This document shows, piece after piece, positions 18,850 through 27,055 of a stretch of DNA of 64,000 bases (position 1 is its first letter; each line of letters starts with the position of its first letter). The notes under the pieces are model-generated. The model made no database searches, was not told the DNA's origin, and saw only the letters and a program-made list of their open reading frames with translations. This stretch comes from Humidesulfovibrio sp. (GTDB taxonomy: Bacteria; Desulfobacterota; Desulfovibrionia; Desulfovibrionales; Desulfovibrionaceae). The DNA lies in assembly GCF_030689645.1 (NCBI RefSeq), contig NZ_JAUYFU010000036.1, positions 1-64,000 on the forward strand, given 5' to 3'. A program made the translations under genes and the position numbers.

Positions 18850-19203
18850 ATGCTGGAGATGTTGCGCAAACGCCTGCTTGATGCCCTCGATGGCTGCCGC
18901 GTGCGGCCCTGCCCCGACGCCGAATTGGACGAGCAACCCCGGCTCGACGCCTGCGCCGATGAGAACGAATTTGCCTCGCGCGTGGTGGAGGTGGGCATGC
19001 AGATCGCCCTGCGGCGCAGGCTGGAGGAGCGCCGAGGCGAGATTGAGGCCGCCCTCAAGCGGATGGACACCGGTTGCTACGGCGACTGTGAGGAATGCGG
19101 CGAGGAGATCGGCCTTGCGCGGCTCATGGCCAACCCTACCGCCCAGCTTTGCGTGCATTGCCAGGCCGACAATGAACGCGGCCGGTTGCGCCGTTGCGCA
19201 TGA
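18850..19203 (+). CDS. TraR/DksA-family C4 zinc-finger protein
   Basis: A 117-residue protein with an N-terminal helical region and a C-terminal zinc finger (CEECGEEIGLARLMANP then LCVHCQ, residues about 79-103). That finger is the DksA/TraR signature. DksA-like proteins bind RNA polymerase in the secondary channel and tune promoter kinetics. The coiled-coil tip acidic motif of full DksA is not clear, so it may be a paralogue of other function. GGAGGAG precedes the ATG. It lies 12 nt before the PHP gene and may share its transcript. Confidence 0.85.
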   Translation: MLEMLRKRLLDALDGCRVRPCPDAELDEQPRLDACADENEFASRVVEVGMQIALRRRLEERRGEIEAALKRMDTGCYGDCEECGEEIGLARLMANPTAQLCVHCQADNERGRLRRCA

Positions 19204-19215
19204 CCAGGAGGCTCT

Positions 19216-21165
19216 GTGATCCCAGACGCCTTTCGTATCGATCTGCACGTCCACTCCAAGTTTTCAACGCGTCCCTCCCAATGGATCCTGCAGCGCATGG
19301 GGTGCCCGGAAAGCTTCACCGAGCCCATGCGCATCTACGAGATCGCGCGTGCCCGGGGCATGGGCATGGTCACCATAACCGACCACAACACGATCAGCGG
19401 CTCGCTTGAGATCGCGCACCTGCCAGGGGCCTTCGTCAGCGAGGAGATCACCACATACTTTCCCGAGGACCGCTGCAAGCTGCACGTGCTGGCCTACGAC
19501 ATCACCGAGGCCCAGCACGCGGAGTTCCAGCGCCTGCGCGAGAACGTCTTCGACCTTGTGCCCTACCTGCGCGAGGAAGGCATCGTGCACGTGCTGGCGC
19601 ATCCTCTGTTCGCGGTCAATGACCGTCTGACCCCGGCGCATTTCGAGCAGTGCCTGCTGCTGTTCAACATCTTCGAGCTGAACGGCTCGCGCGACGAGTC
19701 CCAGAACGCCTTCCTGCGCCAGGTGGTGGAGGCGCTGCGGCCTGCGGACATTGAGCGTCTTGCCGAAAGGCATGGCATCGAGCCCTCTGGTCCGGCGCCC
19801 TGGATCAAGAGCCTGGTGGGCGGCAGCGACGACCATTCGTCTCTGTCCATCGCCCGCAGGCACACCGAGTTCGACGGCCCGGCCACGCTGGCGAACCTGC
19901 TTGACGGCATCCGCGAAGGCCGGGGCCGGGTGCTGGGCGGCACGGCCACGCCCTGGGCCATGGCCCACAATCTTTACGGCATCGCCTACCAGTTCTACAA
20001 AAGCCGCGCCGGACGGCTGCCCCGCAGCCACGCCTGCATGCGCCTCGCGGACATTCTGCTCGACCCCGCCAGGGCCGGGCGCGAGGTCCGCGCCACACCT
20101 CTGGAGCGCCTCAAGGACCGGGTGCGCACCGCCCTGTACGAGCGCCTGGCCGACAAGGATTCGCCCCAGGCCATGCTGCTCTCCGAGGCCACGCGCACCA
20201 TCCAGGCCGACCCGGAGCTGGCCGCCGCTGCGCGCGGCAGCGTGACCCGCAGCGTGCCGCCCGAGGAATTGTGGCGGCGCTTCGTGCGGCGCGTTTCGGA
20301 CCGGCTCCTGTCGCGCTTCGCCGACAAGATGCTGGCCTCGGTGCGCAGCGCCAACATCTTTCAGCTGTTCCACGACGTGGCCTCGGCGGGCTCACTTTAC
20401 GCGCTGCTCTCGCCCTATTTCCTCTCAAGCGAACTGTTCGCCAGGGAACGCAGCTTCACCGGCATGTGCATGGAGACCTTCGGCGTGCGTCGGCAGAATC
20501 GGAGCGGCGGCGAACTGCGGGTGGCGCATTTTACGGACACCTTCGCAGAGATCAACGGGGTGGCCCTGACCATCCAGCAGCAGATCGCCCTGGCCAAAAA
20601 ATACGGCAAGGACATGACCTGCGTGACCTGCACCAGGGGCGCGCCGATGGAGGGGGCCAAGAACTTCGAGCCCGTGGGCTCCTTCGCCATGCCGGAATAT
20701 CCGGAGCTGACCCTGGCCTATCCGCCGTTCCTGAAGATGCTGGCCTGGTGCTTCGAGCAGGACTTCGACTGCATCCTCACGGCCACGCCGGGCCCCATGG
20801 GCCTGGCCGGGCTGGCCATCGCCCGCATCCTGAAGATTCCCGTCTACGCCCTGGCGGAGATCGTGGAGCTGGCCTCCCGCGCCGCCGGGGAGGTGCGCGG
20901 CATCGCCCAGTCCGCGCGGGAGCAGGCCCAGTCCGGGCGCGAGGTGAGCCAGTCCATGGAGGACATGCGGCGCATCAGCGAGGAGACGAGCCAGGTCATG
21001 GAGGAGAGCGCCCGGGCCGTGAGCGAGCTGGCCCAGCAGGCGCGCAACCTCGCGGGCATCGTGGACGAGATCCGCGCGGATGCGGGCGAAGATCCGGGTG
21101 AGCATGCCCGCGGCGACAAGGATGTGGCTTCGCTCAAGCCCGCTGTGTTGCGCTCAGCTGCCTAG
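19216..21165 (+). CDS. Chimeric ORF: PHP domain and truncated glycosyltransferase fused to a chemotaxis-receptor tail
   Basis: A 649-residue ORF starting at GTG with AGGAGG 4 nt upstream. Residues 1-280 form a PHP metallo-phosphoesterase domain (DLHVHSKFS, TDHNT, LAHPLF, GGSDDHS). Residues about 430-545 are the start of a GT4-type glycosyltransferase (RVAHFTDTFAEINGVALT). Just after KIPVYA (about 20850) the sequence changes to a heptad-rich helical tail (EIVELASRAAGEVRGI, SAREQAQSG, RRISEETSQVMEES) typical of the cytoplasmic C-terminus of methyl-accepting chemotaxis proteins. The rest of the glycosyltransferase and the receptor N-terminus are missing. An in-frame deletion between two genes is the simplest explanation; misassembly is possible. 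Confidence 0.8.
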   Translation: MIPDAFRIDLHVHSKFSTRPSQWILQRMGCPESFTEPMRIYEIARARGMGMVTITDHNTISGSLEIAHLPGAFVSEEITTYFPEDRCKLHVLAYDITEAQHAEFQRLRENVFDLVPYLREEGIVHVLAHPLFAVNDRLTPAHFEQCLLLFNIFELNGSRDESQNAFLRQVVEALRPADIERLAERHGIEPSGPAPWIKSLVGGSDDHSSLSIARRHTEFDGPATLANLLDGIREGRGRVLGGTATPWAMAHNLYGIAYQFYKSRAGRLPRSHACMRLADILLDPARAGREVRATPLERLKDRVRTALYERLADKDSPQAMLLSEATRTIQADPELAAAARGSVTRSVPPEELWRRFVRRVSDRLLSRFADKMLASVRSANIFQLFHDVASAGSLYALLSPYFLSSELFARERSFTGMCMETFGVRRQNRSGGELRVAHFTDTFAEINGVALTIQQQIALAKKYGKDMTCVTCTRGAPMEGAKNFEPVGSFAMPEYPELTLAYPPFLKMLAWCFEQDFDCILTATPGPMGLAGLAIARILKIPVYALAEIVELASRAAGEVRGIAQSAREQAQSGREVSQSMEDMRRISEETSQVMEESARAVSELAQQARNLAGIVDEIRADAGEDPGEHARGDKDVASLKPAVLRSAA

Positions 21166-21866
21166 CCGTGTGTTCGTGTTTGATGCGTCTTCCGAAGGAG
21201 AGTTCCGTGCTGGGCACTGGCAAAGAGTGGGGACTGTTGTGAAGGCAAATGAGAAGGCCTTCTTGGCCGTCGCCAGACTTGCTCTGATCATTGATTGGCC
21301 CCTATGGTAACGAAGAGCCGAAGTGCCGCTGGGTTGATGATTTCCCGCATCTATCTCATGCCAAGACAAAGGAAGAAGGAACTCGCCGGTTAACATTTGC
21401 ACCCGTCTCGGAGCAACGCTGCGGCGATGGCCATCGCGATGGCTGCGGCAGGAAAGAAAAGGACGAGGCAGAAGCGGTTCTGCCGCGCCTTCGCATCCTT
21501 GACAGCCGCCATCTGGATACGTTCAAGATAGCGAGCCCAGGCGTTCAGATCGAAAAACACGAACTTGTCGACTTCGCGAACAATCCCGAGCTATTGGAAT
21601 CTAAGCGGTACTTATTGCGCCAAGCACGGAACGTGCGCAGAGGCAAGCCGATCTTCTCCACAGCAGCAGGGAGCCGCAGCTACCTGCCATCCTTGTAGAT
21701 TGTAGTGTAAGTGGGCATGACAAGCATCTGTTTCTTCATCATGTTTTCCTCAAATTTGCTGAATGTGCCATCCGTTAGCTGAACCGTACCCACCAGACTT
21801 AGTAGCAGGTTAGTGGGATGCACTGTGAGTGGTTTTGCGTGTCCGCCCCTGTTGCTTTGCTTGTTG
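21166..21866. other. Gene-poor left edge of the accessory island
   Basis: Seven hundred bases with no confident gene. A plus-strand ORF of 135 residues (21291-21698) has no family match. On the minus strand a 20-residue peptide ORF beginning MMKKQMLVMPTYTT has GAGG upstream, followed by the small hydrophobic ORF listed separately. The boundary between chromosomal and island DNA probably lies here, but I could not identify an attachment site. Confidence 0.4.
21390..21560 (-). CDS. Possible 56-aa hydrophobic peptide
   Basis: A minus-strand ORF from GTG 21560 encodes an amphipathic start (FFDLNAWARYLERIQ) and a membrane helix (CLVLFFPAAAIAMAIAAALL). It lies downstream of the unknown island operon and in the same direction. 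It has no clear ribosome-binding site and could be spurious. Confidence 0.28.
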   Translation of the reverse strand: MFFDLNAWARYLERIQMAAVKDAKARQNRFCLVLFFPAAAIAMAIAAALLRDGCKC

Positions 21867-22274
21867 TTATGGCTCCGGTCCCCACACGGTTACGGGCGAC
21901 AGGGCCTGAAAGGCTTTTCCGACGGCTATCTCAAGCCGGGCTGCGTCGAGCTGCGCGAGATATGTCTCCTCGGTCATGCGCCCGTCGACCATGCGCTGCA
22001 TCTGCAGGTACAGCACTTTGTCCTTTTGCCGAACGGCGAACAGTACGCCATCCGCTTCCGTCCCCAGACATGGCTGCGGCTTGCCACGGGCGAGCTGGCC
22101 CCGACGGAAGCAGTCGAGACATGCCTTGAGCGTGGCCAGGCTCTCCAGATCAGAGCATGAATACCCCATGAAGTTGGCTGCCACCCTAGTCCAGCGTCGC
22201 TTGCCCTTCGCCTCGTCTGCGACACCGGCGGTGATGGAGAGCTTGAAGCCATCCTTGTCGTACGTGAGCGACAT
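21867..22274 (-). CDS. Hypothetical island protein (135 aa)
   Basis: I do not recognise the family. The product is soluble, mixed alpha/beta in look, and begins MSLTYDKDGFKLSITAGV. GGAG stands 5 nt before the ATG, which supports a real gene. It follows the 351-residue gene by 19 nt on the same strand and so belongs to a three-gene operon (23591 to 21867). Base composition is lower in GC than the flanking core genes. Confidence 0.6.
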   Translation of the reverse strand: MSLTYDKDGFKLSITAGVADEAKGKRRWTRVAANFMGYSCSDLESLATLKACLDCFRRGQLARGKPQPCLGTEADGVLFAVRQKDKVLYLQMQRMVDGRMTEETYLAQLDAARLEIAVGKAFQALSPVTVWGPEP

Positions 22275-22293
22275 CTATACTCCTACCTTCCCG

Positions 22294-23349
22294 CTACCGG
22301 TGCGGGTTCCACAGGTTGATCCACTGCTCTTCGGACACGTCTTTATCCAGCAGATACGACTTCCTTTCGAAGTGCAGCCGCGTGTCCCAGGGGACGTGGC
22401 GCAGATTGAAGTACCGGCCGGTAAGCGGCGGCGTAGTCTGAACGATGTGCCGGTTCACGCGCCGCCATATCCAGGCCTCAAGCTCTTGCGCTTGTTGCCG
22501 AGCGTCAAACGCGTAGCGCGCGAAGTGGTAAAAGCTACGCGCCGCGGCGTTGATGCGCCGGAGTTTGTGCTCGGGAGAGGCGTCGGAGGCCAGCGCCGTG
22601 CGCACGCTCTCTTTCAGGCGCTGCACGGACACGTCATGCATCCTAGCGTACAGTAAGCCTTTGGCTACGTGCGCTTCCCAAGCGAGAACCTTCGCCGGCT
22701 GCTCGCGCAGGTCGGTCCACACCGCGCCGACACCTTCGAACGGCTTCGCCGACATGAGCCAACAGCCGTCTTCGTTCCACATCATGCCCGCACGGTACTC
22801 GCGGGCTACGGACAGAGTAGTCTCTGCCAGATGCCGCCAAGCAAGGCTGCCCAGGACGTACCGGGCGAAGCTGGCGCGCAGCGTACCCCCGGCCGCATGG
22901 TCAAGCAGACACTGCACGTGGGCGATGAACGCCTCGTCGGTGATTCGTGCCGCCGCCGCACCGGGCGCTATCTGCGTGGTTGTCCAGTCGTAGCCGACAT
23001 GCCCGAGCCAGCAACGGTGAAAGCGATTCGCTTCGATACGCATCCAGCTTGTGAAGACGCCGGGGCACCACCACGGGCGCCAGTAGCCTTGTGCGCCATT
23101 GGCGATGGGCGCGAGCACGAACCAGACAGCGTAGAGCTCACCGAAGACCTCGGCTATCTCAAGCTGCTTCCGGCTGGAGCGCGGCATGTAGCGCTCGACA
23201 AGCGCCCCGGCGACATTCTGGAAACTGTCACGCTCGAGGTACCGCATCAGATCGTGATGTCGGCCAGCCAAGGCAAGGGAGCGTTGCGCTCGGCGCACGA
23301 GCGCAACGTCCCCCGGCCCGGGCCGCTGGTATTCCTTTATGATGCCCAC
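22294..23349 (-). CDS. Hypothetical island protein (351 aa), aromatic-rich
   Basis: A GTG start at 23349 lies 2 nt after the stop of the preceding small gene, indicating coupled translation. The protein is rich in Trp, Arg and Tyr, with many helical stretches (FARYVLGSLAWRHLAETTLS, AARSFYHFARYAFDARQQA) and no signal peptide or clear membrane helix. No catalytic motif stands out. It might be a replication or packaging protein of a mobile element, but that is only a guess from context. Confidence 0.6.
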   Translation of the reverse strand: MGIIKEYQRPGPGDVALVRRAQRSLALAGRHHDLMRYLERDSFQNVAGALVERYMPRSSRKQLEIAEVFGELYAVWFVLAPIANGAQGYWRPWWCPGVFTSWMRIEANRFHRCWLGHVGYDWTTTQIAPGAAAARITDEAFIAHVQCLLDHAAGGTLRASFARYVLGSLAWRHLAETTLSVAREYRAGMMWNEDGCWLMSAKPFEGVGAVWTDLREQPAKVLAWEAHVAKGLLYARMHDVSVQRLKESVRTALASDASPEHKLRRINAAARSFYHFARYAFDARQQAQELEAWIWRRVNRHIVQTTPPLTGRYFNLRHVPWDTRLHFERKSYLLDKDVSEEQWINLWNPHR

Positions 23350-23351
23350 GG

Positions 23352-23591
23352 CTACGCGCCGACACCGGTCTCGGTCGCCTGCTTCGCCAACGTCTTGTCG
23401 TGAGCGGCAAGCTCCTTTTCCGCACCGTCAAGCTGCGTGTTCAACCAAGACTCGAAGTCCGGCTGGAGAGTGAACACCCAGCTCTTCGCTAGGCAAGCCT
23501 TCTTGACCGCTTCATAGCGGGCATGAACCTGCACGGTAATCTTGATGTTGAGCTGCTTGTCGCACTTCGTCGCCTTTTTGATAATGGCCAT
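23352..23591 (-). CDS. Small basic island protein (79 aa), possible DNA-binding protein
   Basis: ATG 23591 with GGAGG 5 nt upstream; the longer ORF to 23672 lacks such support. The N-terminus MAIIKKATKCDKQLNIKITVQVHARYE (a strand then a helix) recalls ribbon-helix-helix proteins, and the rest is helical and charged. It heads the three-gene minus-strand operon, where an autoregulator would be expected. The promoter region contains a GTATAC-rich palindrome. The fold is inferred, not proven. Confidence 0.55.
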   Translation of the reverse strand: MAIIKKATKCDKQLNIKITVQVHARYEAVKKACLAKSWVFTLQPDFESWLNTQLDGAEKELAAHDKTLAKQATETGVGA

Positions 23592-24127
23592 GTATACCTC
23601 CGTATACGGGTTAAAGGTTGCGGAAAGGGGGGCCATCAAATCACGGCTGACTGCTTGAGGGAAATCCGTCAACGTGAAATCCGGGGTTGGTCGAAATTAC
23701 TTTTTTCACAATCGCGGCCGGCATGCCGCGTCTAGCGCATTCGATGACACGCAATATTCTGAAACATAAAGTGTAAATGGCTTCATCATTGAGGTGGACT
23801 GACTTCGAGCCTTTCCTGCCCGCTGCCCTTGCGCATCGCCGGCACCGACGTGGTATGCTGTGCGCAGCCCCGCATTCTACCCCGTCGGCCCTCACACCGA
23901 CACGGCCCGCAGTGGACGTCACTCACGTGCCGCAAGAAGGGATGCGCAAACCCGTACATGTAGGAGGAAGAGGATCAGGAGACGTGCGCTCCAAAACCAA
24001 GGCGCTCGTCTTTGCCATGCCAATCGGAATCGTTAACCCTGCCGTTTTGACCGAGAGCAAACTTCTGGTAGCCAACCAGTAGCCGTCGTCTAGCCAGCGA
24101 CGGTCTCATCAAGTTTGCTCGCAACCG
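23592..24127. other. Island intergenic region upstream of the minus-strand operon
   Basis: This holds the promoter side of the operon below 23591. A plus-strand ORF at 23777-24082 has no recognisable family and atypical composition; I do not call it. Nothing here resembles an intron-encoded reverse transcriptase. Confidence 0.4.
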
Positions 24128-24164
24128 GAGAGCCGTATGCGACGGAAACGCGCCTGTACGGTTC
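24128..24164 (+). ncRNA. Group II intron domain V-like hairpin
   Basis: The sequence opens GAGCCGTATGCGA and closes TGTACGGTTC. The outer stem GAGCCGTA/TACGGTTC is fully paired and includes the AGC triad, with a GAAA loop, as in domain V of bacterial group II introns. The distal stem is imperfect, so this may be a decayed copy. Confidence 0.6.
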
Positions 24165-24220
24165 GGGATCCAGCGGCACAAGCTACTTTTGCGTTAGCAG
24201 AAGGTGTGAAGTGTCGTTGA

Positions 24221-24900
24221 GATCATGGCTATCAACGAGTTGGTGCGCTTGGATACGTTGAATGCTGCAAACCTGGGAAACCCAGGTCACGGGACGACAC
24301 CTACGCCCTCACGGGCTTGGATCGTGACGTGGAAGGGGCATGGCGGCTGCGCGTGACGAAACCGGCTGGCAACCGGAAATAAGCACGATGCGGCTAGAGC
24401 AGCCATGCTAAAGGGCGAAAGCCCGACCCGCACCGCTACGGCGACGAGAGGAACTATCGCTATAAAACTCATGTACTAGCCTTGGAGTACCGCCTCGCTG
24501 TGACACCTCGGGGGCCGAAAGAAGCAGATGCCAGGAAGAATGCCCTGGCGGTGAAATCATGAGCACAGATAGCGCCTAAGGCGGTTGATATCGGCATGTG
24601 GGGTAAAAGCCCACGGCGGCGTACTGACAAGATACTAGCTGGCTATCAACTGGCTTGGAAAGTGCCGTTTCAATGGAATCGAGGATGTACCCTGTACGCC
24701 GATTCGGCGTGCAGGGTACAGAGGTCTCATAGTAACCCCCTGCAAAGGCAACGTCTGCGCCCGACCACGGACAAACAATCCGTGGCAGGTATCGGTTGGC
24801 TACCGAGCTGTAAGCGAAGGGCAGACGGGACGAGGAAATGCGTCCGGGCAAAGGAGACTAGGTCGGTCAAGGCAGGATTCCGAATCATGGATCATCAAAT
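24221..24900 (+). ncRNA. Group II intron 5' domain-like structured RNA, no intron ORF
   Basis: From GTGCGCTTGGATACG (24221) onward the DNA is dense in short GC stems and GAAA-type loops, for example CCTGGGAAACCCAGG (24268) and GGGCGAAAGCCC. The end, near AGGTCGGTCAAGGCAGGATT (24860), resembles the segment that precedes intron reverse-transcriptase genes. No reverse transcriptase follows; a terminator hairpin lies at once downstream. The domain V-like piece lies upstream, not downstream, so the parts are out of normal order. The assignment rests on resemblance by eye. Confidence 0.45.
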
Positions 24901-24903
24901 GAT

Positions 24904-24932
24904 AAGGGGGCCGCAAGGCCCCCTTTTGCTGT
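24904..24932. terminator. Strong hairpin terminator, usable from both sides
   Basis: GGGGGCC, loop GCAA, GGCCCCC followed by TTTT on the plus strand. On the minus strand the same hairpin follows the repeat-protein gene that ends at 24964, with TTATCATTT behind it. It could end transcription from either side. Confidence 0.7.
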
Positions 24933-24963
24933 GCCGTCTCGGTACGGCAAGAGTCTCTGTCAG

Positions 24964-25410
24964 CTAGTCGTCGAAGCTGCTAGATGAGAAGGAATCGTCG
25001 AAGCTGCTACTTGAACAACTGTCATCGAAGCTACTCGATGAGAACGAGTCGTCAAAGGTGGATGAGTTGGTGAAGCTGTCGTCATGGTACGTCGGGTCAA
25101 CGAGCGTACCGTGATAGATATTATCCAGCTCGTACGCATACGTCGGGTCAGTCCATCGGCTCGTATCCGACTCGTAGCCGAAGGATATGGTGCTGTCGTC
25201 CGTCGCGCTGTTTGTCGGCCAGTCGTCGTCGCTGAAGAGGAGCGAGCCCTCATGCGTCATGAGGCCGCTGCCGCAGATGACAGCAGCGGTGGCGGTGTCG
25301 TCCGGGGCCACGCGAACCGGCGCGTAAGCTAACGCGTCCGACTCCTGCCCACGCTGACGCAGGAGCACGATGGCGATGAGCAGCGCTGTGCAGATGAAGA
25401 TTCCGTCCAT
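24964..25410 (-). CDS. Membrane-anchored protein with nine-residue Ser/Asp repeats (148 aa)
   Basis: AAGGAG stands before ATG 25410. Residues 1-20 form a membrane anchor or uncleaved signal (MDGIFICTALLIAIVLL). The middle is Thr/Asp/Tyr-rich. The C-terminus is built from tandem nine-residue units of the form FDDSFSSSS, encoded by a 27-bp DNA repeat of about four copies (24967-25074), the last residues being SSSFDD. Acidic low-complexity tails like this occur in surface or phage-type proteins, but no family is recognised. Confidence 0.6.
   Translation of the reverse strand: MDGIFICTALLIAIVLLRQRGQESDALAYAPVRVAPDDTATAAVICGSGLMTHEGSLLFSDDDWPTNSATDDSTISFGYESDTSRWTDPTYAYELDNIYHGTLVDPTYHDDSFTNSSTFDDSFSSSSFDDSCSSSSFDDSFSSSSFDD
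24967..25074. repeat. 27-bp tandem repeat, four units
   Basis: Units begin TCGTCGAAGCTGCTAGAT (24967), TCGTCGAAGCTGCTACTT (24994), TCATCGAAGCTACTCGAT (25021) and TCGTCAAAGGTGGATGAG (25048). They encode the C-terminal nine-residue repeats of the gene on the minus strand. The unit nearest the C-terminus is best conserved with its neighbours. Confidence 0.75.
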
Positions 25411-25961
25411 ATTTTCTCCTTGGTTTTGTGCGTTTTGGGAATCAATCTATAGCACAAACCGAGAGAAGAGCCCAGGAAAAAGTGATCGACTTCAGGTGTT
25501 TAATGAAAATCGTGTACAAGTTGGCTAGCCGTCCAGAACTGGGCGCAAGCGCGTAGGTACTCCGCTGCCTTTCAGCGCTCACAAACCTTGAGGAAGACGA
25601 CCTCACCCTTTCAAAGCGGGCCGGTACGCCCTCCCTACAACATCTATGACCCGAGCCCCCCACCGGCGGCGAGACATCTTCGACCGTCGCCCCATAGCTG
25701 TGCGCTGCACGAGCAAGCGGCGTGGGGCAAGGCGCGGCGTAGCCGCCCCCGAATGGGGTCGCCTTGCCGCACGGCGCGCTCGTGCTAACGTGCGTGTAGC
25801 GATGGTCTAGCCGAAGGAATGAAGGAAATTTATTGCCTGGACCGCTGTGGCACGATGCTGAAGTCAAGACTTTGAAATCGTCATTTCGCAAATTTCTGAT
25901 CTAGATTTTTCAGCGAGAATTCGAGAGATCGTGATCCCTTTCACCAAAACCAGGAGGGATC
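25411..25961. other. Divergent intergenic region in the island
   Basis: About 550 nt between the repeat-protein gene and the plus-strand 305-residue gene. It is relatively AT-rich near 25850-25930 (AAATTTCTGATCTAGATTTTTC), as expected for promoters. A minus-strand ORF at 25442-25891 has no family match and I do not support it. Confidence 0.4.
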
Positions 25962-26879
25962 ATGACCACGAGACTCACGCTCACAACACTGGCCCAAGCA
26001 ATAGTGCTGCCTTGCTTGTCGCGGAGGACCGGCAAGCCGTGCCGTTCCTCCATCACCCGGCAGTTGCTGCTCGCCGAAGCGGCGGGCAACCCCCACTTGG
26101 TCGGCTGTTTGGACTCGCAGGGCCGTGTGCACCGCACGACGGTCCGAGACGTGCTCTCCGTGCAACGTCGACTCGTCCTTCACGCGGAAGCGCTGGGCGG
26201 CGCGGGCCGCGTCTGGCGCGAACTCGATGCGCTCCCGCCCGCTGCGTTCTCCCTTGACGGCTCCGGCTCACCCTACACCTTCGTTTCACTTGGCAGCAGG
26301 GATGCGGTGGAACTCATCGGCGCGTGGCCGTCGCCCAGCGGTGACATCACAGCCATGCTGCGTCCCATTTGTGGCATGCTCATCTCGGCGACGGACTCCG
26401 TCATTCCGCCGTTCCGCCAGATAGGCCATTTGTGGCCCCACGGCGATTTCGCGAGGCCAAGCGGCTCGCTCGTGCTGTCGTTTGCCCGCCGCCCCGGCGT
26501 GCTCTTCGCAGCAAAGTATCCGCTCGAGTTGGCCGCCAAGGTCATCGTCCGCAACAGAACGGCATGGGGCGAAGCATGGGAGCCCGAAGCACCAACAGAC
26601 GCGAACCGTCGCTCCGCGGAACTTATGGCTGCGCAGTACAAGCCGCGGCCCCATGTGCCGCTTACGACCGAGCTTCTTCGCGAAGCCGCGCAGACGAAGC
26701 CCGTCGAAGACTTGGGCGAATGGTGGCACGACTGCGCCATCTGGCATCCCGCCGGATCGCCTCGCTGGCGCAATGGTCACAACCGCTCTGGAGTCTTGGT
26801 TTCGAACGACGACCCCGGCCTCCGGCACCTTTTCGTGACCAAGGACTGCGGGAACTCCGCGTCGCTGACGGTGCGATAG
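25962..26879 (+). CDS. Hypothetical island protein (305 aa)
   Basis: AGGAGG lies 4 nt before ATG 25962, strong support for a real gene. The product is a soluble protein without clear membrane segments. Visible features include a helical N-terminus (TLTTLAQAIVLPCLSRR) and a C-terminal WWHDCAIWHPAGSP segment. I do not recognise the family. It is the only plus-strand gene between the island operon and the recombinase, and may be cargo. The hairpin at 26922-26946 may end its transcript. Confidence 0.6.
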   Translation: MTTRLTLTTLAQAIVLPCLSRRTGKPCRSSITRQLLLAEAAGNPHLVGCLDSQGRVHRTTVRDVLSVQRRLVLHAEALGGAGRVWRELDALPPAAFSLDGSGSPYTFVSLGSRDAVELIGAWPSPSGDITAMLRPICGMLISATDSVIPPFRQIGHLWPHGDFARPSGSLVLSFARRPGVLFAAKYPLELAAKVIVRNRTAWGEAWEPEAPTDANRRSAELMAAQYKPRPHVPLTTELLREAAQTKPVEDLGEWWHDCAIWHPAGSPRWRNGHNRSGVLVSNDDPGLRHLFVTKDCGNSASLTVR

Positions 26880-26921
26880 CAGGGAAATTGTGACGACCCG
26901 GACGGGGCGTTGCGAAGTGTT

Positions 26922-26946
26922 GCCGCCGGGCTTGTTGTCCGGCGGC
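26922..26946 (+). terminator. Hairpin after the 305-aa island gene
   Basis: GCCGCCGG (26922-26929) pairs with CCGGCGGC (26939-26946) across a 9-nt loop. It is followed by TTACGTTTG, a weak T-rich tail. Confidence 0.45.
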
Positions 26947-27055
26947 TTACGTTTGGGAGCCTGACAATGCAAGGAAGCAAGGAATGGGGGCAAGAAAGAA
27001 GGAAGCGAAGGCAAAGGACGGGACAAGGAAATGGAGAAGGAAAGGAGGCTAGTGG

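Noticed and set aside
23777-24082. Plus-strand ORF of 101 codons as a group II intron reverse transcriptase fragment
   Set aside because: The translation has none of the reverse transcriptase or maturase motifs and no ribosome-binding site.
24967-25074. CRISPR-like array
   Set aside because: The 27-bp units are directly adjacent without spacers and encode a nine-residue protein repeat.
25442-25891. Minus-strand ORF of 149 codons
   Set aside because: No ribosome-binding site or family; Ser/Arg-rich composition typical of chance ORFs.
26286-27026. Minus-strand ORF of 246 codons opposite the 305-aa island gene
   Set aside because: The plus-strand gene has an ideal AGGAGG site, while this ORF has none and begins in a low-complexity stretch.
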